A stretch of DNA of 34,464 nucleotides from Halobacteriales archaeon QS_8_69_26 (GTDB lineage Archaea > Halobacteriota > Halobacteria > Halobacteriales > SW-7-71-33): assembly GCA_003023195.1 (NCBI GenBank), contig PXRX01000027.1, positions 1-34,464 of the forward strand. The letters run 5' to 3'. The position numbers and the translations under genes were made by a program. The notes beneath the pieces were generated by a model. That model was not told the DNA's origin. It saw nothing but the letters and a program-made list of their open reading frames with translations, and did not search any database. Positions 1 to 6,828 of the stretch are shown here, in pieces; position 1 is the first letter of the stretch, and the number at the start of each line of letters is the position of its first letter.

Positions 1-1
1 C

Positions 2-88
2 GAGTTCCGTGAAGTCGCGCTGATGTGTGTGGTTTACAACATCAAGAAGGCCGCAAAACAGCAAATTCCGCTCCCCTCATGCGCTTAA
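2..88 (+). pseudogene. C-terminal end of a probable transposase (cut by window edge)
   Basis: The reading frame is open from the window edge to a TAA at 86-88 and gives about 28 residues beginning EFREVALMCVVYNIKKA. This resembles the C-terminal helix of haloarchaeal DDE transposases of the IS5/IS1182 type, which often end with a stretch like FREVALMCxxYNIK; that is recalled family knowledge. The local base composition is less GC-rich than the neighbouring genes, which fits a mobile element. Only the tail is visible, so it cannot be said whether the gene is intact upstream. An unrelated protein tail is possible. Confidence 0.45.
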
Positions 89-136
89 ACACTGGCGAAC
101 GGACGGGCGGCCCGGGGGTCGCCACGGCACCCCGGA

Positions 137-1396
137 TCAGAGCACGGTTTCGGTGTCGTCGGCCCGGACGCCGCTCGTGTCGTCTCCATCGAAGACCGAC
201 TCCGGTTCGGCTCCGTCGAGGACCGACCGCCCGAGGATCCTGCCGCCGATGACCATCGGGGTGATCACCTCGTCGGCGCCGACATCCACGAGCTTGTCCG
301 CGTTGTGCTGGTCGTTGGCCGCGGCGACGATCCGGACGTCCGGGTTGGCCCGTCTCGCAGCGAGGACCCCCAGCACGTCCTGGGCGTCGTCCCGCGTCGC
401 GACGACGACGCCGCTGGCCACGTCGATGCTGGCGTCCCGCAAGGTCGCCTCGTCGGTCGGATCCGCGGCCAGGACGTTGACGTCCCGCTCGTCCAGTTCC
501 GACGCCCGGTCGGAGTCTGGCGTTATGACGACGACCTCTCTCTCACCTGTCAGTTCTTCGAGGAGCGATTCCGTGATGTCGCTGTACCCGAGGACGAGAA
601 CGTGGTCCTCGAGGAGGTTGAGCCCTGAGGGTGTCATGTTTCCGAACGCGTTGGCCATTCGCTTCTCTATCGCCGGGACGACGAGCGCCCCGACCGCGGC
701 CGTGAACGCCCCGGTCCCGAAGACGATGATCGAGAGCGAGAACCACCTCGCCTGCGGGGTTTCCGGCGCGATGTCGCCGTAGCCGACCGTCGCGATAGTG
801 ACGATCACGTAGTAGAACGAGTCCGACCACGTGCTGATCTCGGGTGAGAAGCCGTACCCGAGCGCGTAGGCCCCGATCGTTCCGTACACCACCACTCCGA
901 CGATCGACAACAGCGCGGCGATCTGCAGCGAGGAGAGGTCGAGGCTCCGGTCGAACGTTCCCCGGTTCGCGGCCAGTAACGGGACCGTGACGAGCGTCAG
1001 CACCGACACGGGGATGTCGGTCGCCCGGAGCGTGACCAGTGGCAACAGCGTCACCAGCGGGAGAACGAGGACCGCCGAGTACCACGCGAGGCGCTTGCGG
1101 CGCTGCAGACCGACCATGACGATCCCGAGGACGAACGCGAACAGGACGCCGGCGAACTGGGCATAGGCGGCCACCTCGGGCACTATCGTGGCGATCGGTC
1201 CCTCGAGCGCGGCCTCCCCCTGGCTGAGCGTCGACAGCCCGGTGACGAAGGACAGAACCGTGATCACTCCGGTGAGCAACACCGCGGTCTTCGCCCCGGT
1301 GAACTCCTGCCAGTGGACGAAGCGGATCCGGTCGGTGTGGTAGAACAGCTCTTCGAGCGCCGAGTCTGCCTCGTTCTCGCCGGTATCGCCCGCCAC
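137..1396 (-). CDS. Six-TM potassium channel with RCK (TrkA-N) domain
   Basis: This is a membrane K+ channel with a cytoplasmic NAD-binding gating domain. About six hydrophobic segments occupy residues 35-240. The K+ selectivity filter TVGYGD lies at residues 203-208, between the last two membrane helices (about 158-180 and 218-242). From about residue 265 a TrkA-N/RCK Rossmann fold begins with DHVLVLGYSD and continues to about 400; the tail is acidic. At 419 residues the length is normal for Kch-type channels with a single RCK-N domain and no RCK-C. The start is GTG at 1396, chosen because a TATA-like box (cataaata, 1421-1428) lies about 28 bp upstream, as expected for a leaderless transcript. 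It probably serves K+ flux and osmotic or turgor control, which matters in a salt-in halophile. Calling it a channel is firm; ligand and direction are not known. Confidence 0.9.
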   Translation of the reverse strand: MAGDTGENEADSALEELFYHTDRIRFVHWQEFTGAKTAVLLTGVITVLSFVTGLSTLSQGEAALEGPIATIVPEVAAYAQFAGVLFAFVLGIVMVGLQRRKRLAWYSAVLVLPLVTLLPLVTLRATDIPVSVLTLVTVPLLAANRGTFDRSLDLSSLQIAALLSIVGVVVYGTIGAYALGYGFSPEISTWSDSFYYVIVTIATVGYGDIAPETPQARWFSLSIIVFGTGAFTAAVGALVVPAIEKRMANAFGNMTPSGLNLLEDHVLVLGYSDITESLLEELTGEREVVVITPDSDRASELDERDVNVLAADPTDEATLRDASIDVASGVVVATRDDAQDVLGVLAARRANPDVRIVAAANDQHNADKLVDVGADEVITPMVIGGRILGRSVLDGAEPESVFDGDDTSGVRADDTETVL

Positions 1397-1419
1397 CGTA
1401 CGGGGAGTAGGCGCAGGTC

Positions 1420-1430
1420 ACATAAATAGT
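1420..1430 (-). promoter_or_regulatory. TATA-like promoter of the K+ channel gene
   Basis: An AT-rich box reading tatttatg on the minus strand is centred about 28 bp before the GTG start at 1396, in otherwise GC-rich DNA. The spacing predicts transcription beginning at or next to the start codon. Confidence 0.55.
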
Positions 1431-1479
1431 TGTACTGCGACTGACGGTACCGTTCGGTCCACGACGGCAGCGTCCGGGG

Positions 1480-2733
1480 TCAGGAGTCGTAGACCGGGTA
1501 CTCCTCGCAGAGGTCCCGGACCGCCCCGCGGACGGACTCGACGGTCCTCTCGTCGTCGGGGGCGTCCAGCACCCGGACGATCAGTTCCCCGACAGTCTCC
1601 AGTTCCTCGGTGTCCATCCCGCGGGTCGCCAGCGCGGGGGTACCGATCCGGATCCCGCTGGTGACGAACGGGGACCGGGTTTCGCCCGGCACCGTGTTCT
1701 TGTTGACGACGATGCCCGCCTCTTCGAGGGCGTCCTCGGCCTCGGCACCGGTCAGGTCGGGGTGGGACTCCCGGAGGTCGACCAGCACGAAGTGCTTGTC
1801 CGTGCCGCCGCTGACGGGGGCGACGCCGTGGCCGGACAGCGTCTCGGCCAGCGCGGTCGCCCCGTCGACGATCCGCCGGGTGTACTCCTCGAACTCCGGT
1901 TCGAGCGCCTTCTTGAAGCCGACGGCCTTCCCGGCGACGTTGTGGAGGAGGGGTCCGCCCTGGGAGCCGGGGAACACCGCCGCGTCGACGTCGTCGGTGT
2001 ACGCCTCGTCACAGAGGATCAACCCGCCCCGCCCGGACCGGACGGTCTTGTGGGTGCTCCCGGTGACGAAGTCGGCGTGCTCGACGGGATTGGCGTGCAG
2101 CCCGGTCGCGACCAGCCCCGTGATGTGGGCGATGTCGGCGAGGTGGTAGGCCCCCACCTCGTCGGCGACGGCGCCGACGCGGTCGAACTCGAACTCCCGG
2201 GGGTACGCCGAGGAACCGCTGACGATCATGTCCGGGTCGAACTCCCGGGCGTGGGCGGCGAGGGAGTCGTAGTCGATGTAGCCGGTGTCGGCCTCGACCT
2301 CGTACTGCTCGACGTCGTACAGGTTCCCGGAGAAGTTCGCGCTGTGGCCGTGCGAGAGGTGGCCGCCGTGGGACAGCGACAGCGAGAGGATCCGGTCGCC
2401 CGGCTCCAGGACCGCGAAGTAGACGCCCATGTTGGCCTGGGTACCGCTGTGGGGCTGGACGTTCGCGTGGTCGGCGCCGAACAACTCTTTGGCGCGGTCG
2501 ATGGCCAGTTGCTCGATCTCATCGACGTGCTGACACCCGGCGTAGTAGCGCTCGCCGGGGTACCCCTCGGCGTACTTGTTGGTGAGGGCGGTTCCCTGGG
2601 CCGCCAGCACGGCCGGCGGTGCGTGGTTCTCCGATGCGATCATCATCAGGGTCGACTCCTGGCGGTCGCGTTCGGCGGCGACGGCCTCGGCGACCGCCGG
2701 GTCGGCCTCCGAGAAGGATTCGTCGAAGCTCAT
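1480..2733 (-). CDS. glyA: Serine hydroxymethyltransferase
   Basis: This PLP enzyme interconverts serine plus tetrahydrofolate with glycine plus methylene-tetrahydrofolate and acts in the cytosol. The 417 residues cover the whole family. Visible hallmarks are MIASENHAPP (31-40), NKYAEGYPGERYYAGC (52-67), QPHSGTQANM near 93-102, the DIAHITGL segment (200-207) with the PLP-contacting Asp and His, and TGSTHKTVRSGRGG (224-237) with the Schiff-base lysine at K229. The ATG at 2733 gives the normal N-terminus and has a TATA-like box about 28 bp upstream. It is divergent from the AOR-like gene that begins at 2924, so the two promoters share the 190 bp between them. With fhs and folCP nearby it makes this a one-carbon region. 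No unusual residues were seen. Confidence 0.97.
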   Translation of the reverse strand: MSFDESFSEADPAVAEAVAAERDRQESTLMMIASENHAPPAVLAAQGTALTNKYAEGYPGERYYAGCQHVDEIEQLAIDRAKELFGADHANVQPHSGTQANMGVYFAVLEPGDRILSLSLSHGGHLSHGHSANFSGNLYDVEQYEVEADTGYIDYDSLAAHAREFDPDMIVSGSSAYPREFEFDRVGAVADEVGAYHLADIAHITGLVATGLHANPVEHADFVTGSTHKTVRSGRGGLILCDEAYTDDVDAAVFPGSQGGPLLHNVAGKAVGFKKALEPEFEEYTRRIVDGATALAETLSGHGVAPVSGGTDKHFVLVDLRESHPDLTGAEAEDALEEAGIVVNKNTVPGETRSPFVTSGIRIGTPALATRGMDTEELETVGELIVRVLDAPDDERTVESVRGAVRDLCEEYPVYDS

Positions 2734-2755
2734 GGACCCTATTCGGAAATTCCGG

Positions 2756-2767
2756 ACAAGTATCTTA
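2756..2767 (-). promoter_or_regulatory. TATA-like promoter of glyA
   Basis: The minus strand reads taagatacttg here, centred about 28 bp before the glyA ATG at 2733. It is the only AT-rich patch in the glyA/AOR divergent spacer apart from the AOR box near 2895. Confidence 0.5.
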
Positions 2768-2889
2768 CCAAGCGTCCCCGCCGCCCAGAAGTGACAGGTA
2801 TCGGTGAGGATGTGGTTGCCGGGGGTCCGGCCCTTCGGCTGTGAACCAGGGACGATCCGGGGGTTCGCCCGACCCCCGCGTCCCGGGCA

Positions 2890-2900
2890 AGCCTTTAGCG
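2890..2900 (+). promoter_or_regulatory. TATA-like promoter of the AOR-like gene
   Basis: The box gcctttagcg is centred about 29 bp before ATG 2924. This spacing, repeated at many genes in the window, supports the 2924 start over in-frame starts further upstream. Confidence 0.5.
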
Positions 2901-2923
2901 CGGGGCGTCGCTACGGTCCACGG

Positions 2924-4855
2924 ATGGGAGACACCCCTCCGGATCGGATCCTCCGGGTCGACCTGTCCGACGGCACCGTCGAGAGCGAGCGGGTGCCCGA
3001 GCGGTGGCTGGCCCGCTACGTCGGCGGCAAGGGGCTCGGCGCGCGCTACCTCTACGAGGAACTCGACCCGGGAACGGACCCCCTCGGGCCCGGGAACGTC
3101 CTGCTCTTCGTGCTCGGGCCGCTCTCGGGGTACCTCCCGGGCGAGCCCCGCTACGCGGCGCTCACGCGGTCGCCGCTGACCGGCACCTTCCTCGACTCCT
3201 ACAGCGGCGGCACGTTCCCGGAGCGGCTGGTCGGCGCCCTGGGCGACCACATCGGCCTGCTGGTTACCGGCCGGGCCGCGGAGCCGACGGTCCTGACGGT
3301 CGCCGACGGGAGTGCCACCCTCTCGCCGGCGGGCGACGTCTGGGGGGCCGACGCGGTCGAGACCGCCGAGGCCGTCGACGGTGCCGTGGCCTGCGTGGGT
3401 CCGGCCGGCGAGAACGGGGTCCGCTACGCCACCATCGCCTCGGACGGCGGCGAGCACCACGCCGGCCGGGGGGGTGCCGGCGCCGTCATGGGCACGAAGC
3501 GGCTGAAGGCGGTCGTCGCACGCGGCGAGCCCCCGTCCCCGTCAGCGGAGCTGGCCGCGCTGCGCGCGGAGTACGCCGACCGCTACCGGGACGACGACGT
3601 CGGGCGGTGGCGGCGTGCCGGCGGTACCGCCGAAACGCTTGACTTCGCCGACGAGGTGGGCGTGCTGCCGACCCGGGGGTGGCAGGAGGGCACCTTCGAC
3701 GGGGCCGACGACCTCGGGGTCGAGGCGGCCCGCGAGGCGGCCGCCGGGCGGGAGCGCCAGGGCGAGTTCCCGGGGGACTTCCGCGTCGAGACCGACGACG
3801 GCGAGTCCGTCCCGCGCGGGGCGACGCCGATGACGCTGGGGGCGGGGCTGGGTATCGACGAGTTCGACGCTGTGGCGACGCTGGGCGAGACCTGCGACCG
3901 CCTCGGCGTCGACGTCATCGGCGCCGGCAACGCGGTCGCGTGGGCGATCCGTGCCGCCGAGGAGGGGATCCTCGACCGGCACGACCCGGGCGTCGACGGG
4001 ACGACGGCGGACGACCTCGCGTTCGGCGACCCGTCGGTCGCGCGCGAGCTCATCCGGTCGATCGCGGTCCGCGAACCGGGACTGGGCGACGTCCTGGCCG
4101 ACGGCGTCGCCGCCGCCGCCGACGCGCTGGGCGGCGCGGACCTGATCCCGACGGTCAAGTCGATGGCGGTCCCCTCCTACGACCCCCGGGGGTCGCTCTC
4201 GATGGCGCTGGCCTACGCGACCAGCGACCGCGGGGCCTGCCACCGTCGCTCGCTCCCCGTCGAACGCGAGGCGCTCAACGCCGGGGGCTGGACCGACGCC
4301 GACCGCGTCCGGACGGTCGTCCGCGACCAGACCGTCCGGTCGGTCCTCTGGAGCCTGGTCGCCGACGACTTCGCCGGCGCGGTCCTCCGCCCCGACCTGG
4401 GCGCCGAGTGGCTGGCGGCCGTCGACCACCCCGCGCCCGCCGACCCCGAGGCGCTGTTCCGGACCGGCGAGCGGATCTGGACGCTGACCCGGCTGTTCAA
4501 CGTCCGCGAGGGCTTCGACCGGAGCGACGACCGGCTTCCCGCGACGTTCACCCGCCCACTGTCGGGCGGTCCCACGGACGGCGAGCGGATCGACCCCGAC
4601 CGGTTCGACGCCCTCCTGGACCGCTACTACGCCGCCCGGGGGTGGAGCCACGAGGGGATCCCCACCGCACCGCTGCTGGACCGACTGGACCTCTCGGCGG
4701 TGGTCGACGAGGAGACGCCGGTGGCCGAGGATCCGGCGACGCCAGCGGGGACCGATCCCGGTGGGAGCCCGGAAAACGATCCCGGTGGGAGGCCGGAGAA
4801 CGATCCCGGTGGGAGCCCGGAGAACGATCCCGGTGGGAGCCCGGAGGTCGACTGA
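2924..4855 (+). CDS. Aldehyde:ferredoxin oxidoreductase-like protein without Fe-S ligands
   Basis: This belongs to the AOR family, which normally oxidises aldehydes to acids with a tungsten-bispterin and one [4Fe-4S] cluster. N-domain hallmarks are present: RVDLSDGTV (11-19), YVGGKGLGARYLY (32-44), GPLSG (65-69), ALTRSPLTGTFLDSYSGG (79-96) and HAGRGGAGAVMGTKRLKAVV (179-198). The C-terminal ERIWTLTRLFNVREGFDR is also typical. However, the protein has only three cysteines (157, 324, 439). The CxxCxxxC expected near 280-300 is replaced by an acidic stretch (DFRVETDDGESVPRGATP), and the fourth ligand expected near 470 is absent (SVLWSLVADDF). The pterin site may remain but cluster-mediated electron transfer cannot occur in the usual way. 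The last 33 residues are four copies of an 8-residue DPGGSPEN-type repeat. I chose ATG 2924 for the TATA spacing and because the homology starts there. It may act with the FdhB/FdhA pair downstream; this is inference. Confidence 0.85.
   Translation: MGDTPPDRILRVDLSDGTVESERVPERWLARYVGGKGLGARYLYEELDPGTDPLGPGNVLLFVLGPLSGYLPGEPRYAALTRSPLTGTFLDSYSGGTFPERLVGALGDHIGLLVTGRAAEPTVLTVADGSATLSPAGDVWGADAVETAEAVDGAVACVGPAGENGVRYATIASDGGEHHAGRGGAGAVMGTKRLKAVVARGEPPSPSAELAALRAEYADRYRDDDVGRWRRAGGTAETLDFADEVGVLPTRGWQEGTFDGADDLGVEAAREAAAGRERQGEFPGDFRVETDDGESVPRGATPMTLGAGLGIDEFDAVATLGETCDRLGVDVIGAGNAVAWAIRAAEEGILDRHDPGVDGTTADDLAFGDPSVARELIRSIAVREPGLGDVLADGVAAAADALGGADLIPTVKSMAVPSYDPRGSLSMALAYATSDRGACHRRSLPVEREALNAGGWTDADRVRTVVRDQTVRSVLWSLVADDFAGAVLRPDLGAEWLAAVDHPAPADPEALFRTGERIWTLTRLFNVREGFDRSDDRLPATFTRPLSGGPTDGERIDPDRFDALLDRYYAARGWSHEGIPTAPLLDRLDLSAVVDEETPVAEDPATPAGTDPGGSPENDPGGRPENDPGGSPENDPGGSPEVD
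4754..4849 (+). repeat. 24-bp tandem repeat, four copies, inside the AOR-like gene
   Basis: Units begin at 4754, 4778, 4802 and 4826. Each starts gatcccggtgggag and encodes DPGGSPEN or a near variant (unit 2 has R for S, unit 4 ends EV). The repeat is in frame and ends two codons before the stop, so copy-number change would alter only a disordered, Gly/Pro-rich C-terminal tail. Confidence 0.95.
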
Positions 4856-5049
4856 CTCCCGGGCAACTGGGCGTCGTCGCACCTCGGGAACTCCGCACTG
4901 CCCGCCCCGGTCCGGCGCTCGTCCGGGGCCGCCCGGGCGTTTCACACGTCCCGATAGACCAGTAATCGGACACGACGTGGAACGGGCGACCGGGTCCACC
5001 GTCGACCGGGGGTCGCGAGAGCACAGTTCCGGGTCGGAACCTCCGACCC

Positions 5050-5117
5050 CGTCCAGTGCCCCGCGCGTTCCCGACTTCGTCCAGTGCCCCGCGCGTTCCC
5101 GACTTCGTCCAGTGCCG
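5050..5117. repeat. 28-bp intergenic tandem repeat (2.4 copies)
   Basis: Two identical 28-bp units (5050-5077 and 5078-5105) beginning cgtccagtgccccgcg are followed by a partial third copy from 5106. There is no spacer between units, so this is a minisatellite and not a CRISPR. It lies 70 bp before the fdhB-like gene. Confidence 0.95.
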
Positions 5118-5156
5118 GCGGACGATCGGACGCGGGCACGAACCCGTCCCGGGACA

Positions 5157-5167
5157 ACACTTAACAG
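5157..5167 (+). promoter_or_regulatory. TATA-like promoter of the fdhB-like gene
   Basis: The sequence acacttaacag is centred about 28 bp before ATG 5190, the spacing expected for a leaderless archaeal message, and it lies just downstream of the 28-bp tandem repeat. Confidence 0.5.
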
Positions 5168-5189
5168 ACCCAGCCGGAAATGGAAACCG

Positions 5190-6755
5190 ATGGAAGCTCC
5201 TTCGAGCGTTTTCGACGAATCCCGGGTCGTTCGGGTCGCCGGCGAGCGCACGCGACTCTCGGGATCCGGGCGGATCGAGTCGGCGGCGCGGCGCGAGGCG
5301 GCGTCGGTGACCGTCGCGGCAGTCGGGTCGACGGGCGTCCCGGCGGTAGAGCCGCTGGTGCTGGCGACGGTCGAGGGCCGGACGGCCTTCCACCCGCGGT
5401 GTTCGCTCGACCGGGCCCGCGAGGTAGTCGCGGCGGTCGAGGCCAGCGACCTCCCGGACGGACCCCACGTCGTCGCGAGCGACCCCGGAACCGCGCGGTT
5501 CCCCCGACCCGGGTCGGGCCCGCTCTCGGTCGGGACGCGCCACGCGCTGGCCGGCGCCGGGTGGCTCCGTCCGGCCTCGGTCGGGGACTACGCGGCACTG
5601 GCCGGCGGCGTCCGCTCGGAGTCGGCCGGCGACGGCGTCGTCGAGACGGTCGCTGACGCGGGCCTCCTGGGCCGGGGCCGGGGGGACCTGGCGACCGCCG
5701 ACCCGGTCGCCGACTCCTGGCAGGCCGTCCGGGCGGCCGACGGGGACCCCGTGGTGGTCGTCAACGCCAACGAGGCCGACGAGGGTGCCCGGATGGACCA
5801 GTTACTACTCGAGAGCTGTCCGCTCGCGGTCCTGGACCCGGCGCTCGCGCTCGCCGGCGCGGTCGGCGCGACCGACGTCGTCGTCTACGTCAACGAGTCG
5901 GACGGCCTGGCCTACGACCGGACCGAGCACGCGGCCGATGCGCTCCGGGACCGGGTGGAACCGGGGGACGACGACCCCGACCTGGCGGTCGTCGCCGGTC
6001 CCGACGAGTACACCGCCGGCGAGGAGACGATGGCCCTCGAATCCCTGGAGGGCAACGACCGCATCGAGGCCCGCCGCCGCCCGCCGGGCCCCGAGACCCA
6101 CGGTCTCCACGGCCGGCCCACCCTCGTCCACACGCCGCGGACCCTCGCCCAGGTGGGCGCCCTCCACTGGTGGGGCCCGGAGGACCCGCCCGGCGTGCCC
6201 GCCGACCCCGGCACCCGGCTGTTCACCGTGACCGGCGACGTCGCGACCCCTGCGACCGTCGAACTCCCGACCGACGCGGAGCTCTCGACGGCCCTGGCGG
6301 CCGTCGACCTCGACAGGTCGATGAAGGCCGCCTGCGTCGGCGGCCGGTTCGGCGGGGTCACCGGCTCGCTCGGCGTCCCCGCGAGCGCCAGCGGCCTGTC
6401 GAGCGCCCGCCTCGGCACCGGGGGCGTGGTCGAGGTCCTCGACGGCGACCGGTGTCTCGTGGCGCTGGCGGGCAAGCGGGCCAAACTCGCTCGCGAGGAC
6501 AACTGCGGGCGGTGTGTCCCCTGCCGCGAGGGATCGAAGCAGTTGACCGAGCTGTTGCGGGACGTCTACGCCGGCGACTACGAGGGCGACCGGATCCGCG
6601 AACTCGGCCGGGTGATGACCCGCACGTCGGTCTGTGCCTTCGGGCGGTCGGCCCCGCGACCGGTACTCACGGCCATGGACGAGTTCGAGGAGGAGTTCGC
6701 CGCCCACGCGAACGGGCGGTGTCCCACCGGGACCTGCAGGAGGAAGGGATCGTGA
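5190..6755 (+). CDS. NuoF-like subunit of a formate dehydrogenase, with degenerate N-terminal sites
   Basis: This 521-residue protein is a relative of NuoF/HoxF/FdhB, subunits that pass electrons between NAD(H), FMN and Fe-S centres. The C-terminal NuoF [4Fe-4S] domain is intact: NCGRCVPCREGS gives Cys439, 442 and 445, and SVCAFG gives Cys482. A second cysteine pair ends the protein (RCPTGTC, 511 and 516). The N-terminal part (about 40-90) looks like a NuoE-type thioredoxin-fold domain, but its cluster cysteines are lost (VGSTGVPAVEPLV where C-x-G-x-C is usual). The FMN/NADH loop normally GxGGxGFPTG reads GRGRGDLATA (161-170), and the NADESEPGT loop reads NANEADEGA (192-200). So FMN and NAD binding are doubtful. 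I recall similar degenerate forms beside FdhA in other haloarchaea. It lies 73 bp before fdhA and is surely its partner. ATG 5190 is chosen for its TATA box. Confidence 0.82.
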   Translation: MEAPSSVFDESRVVRVAGERTRLSGSGRIESAARREAASVTVAAVGSTGVPAVEPLVLATVEGRTAFHPRCSLDRAREVVAAVEASDLPDGPHVVASDPGTARFPRPGSGPLSVGTRHALAGAGWLRPASVGDYAALAGGVRSESAGDGVVETVADAGLLGRGRGDLATADPVADSWQAVRAADGDPVVVVNANEADEGARMDQLLLESCPLAVLDPALALAGAVGATDVVVYVNESDGLAYDRTEHAADALRDRVEPGDDDPDLAVVAGPDEYTAGEETMALESLEGNDRIEARRRPPGPETHGLHGRPTLVHTPRTLAQVGALHWWGPEDPPGVPADPGTRLFTVTGDVATPATVELPTDAELSTALAAVDLDRSMKAACVGGRFGGVTGSLGVPASASGLSSARLGTGGVVEVLDGDRCLVALAGKRAKLAREDNCGRCVPCREGSKQLTELLRDVYAGDYEGDRIRELGRVMTRTSVCAFGRSAPRPVLTAMDEFEEEFAAHANGRCPTGTCRRKGS

Positions 6756-6814
6756 CCCGGGATCGCCCCGGATTCCCACGACGGGACTGGATCCCGACCC
6801 GGAACCGCCCCCGC

Positions 6815-6820
6815 AGGAGG
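6815..6820 (+). promoter_or_regulatory. Strong ribosome binding site for fdhA
   Basis: A full AGGAGG motif lies 8 nt before GTG 6829. It decides the start of fdhA as GTG 6829 over other in-frame starts, and shows that fdhA is translated as an internal cistron of the fdhB-fdhA message. Confidence 0.7.
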
Positions 6821-6828
6821 GCAGGGTC

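Larger units (their letters stand above)
4856..5189. other. Intergenic spacer between AOR-like gene and fdhB-like gene
   Basis: This 334-bp gap has no convincing gene. It contains a 28-bp tandem repeat (5050-5117) and a TATA-like box just before the next start. Its length and its own promoter suggest the AOR-like gene and the fdhB-like gene are separate transcription units, although they point the same way. Confidence 0.6.
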
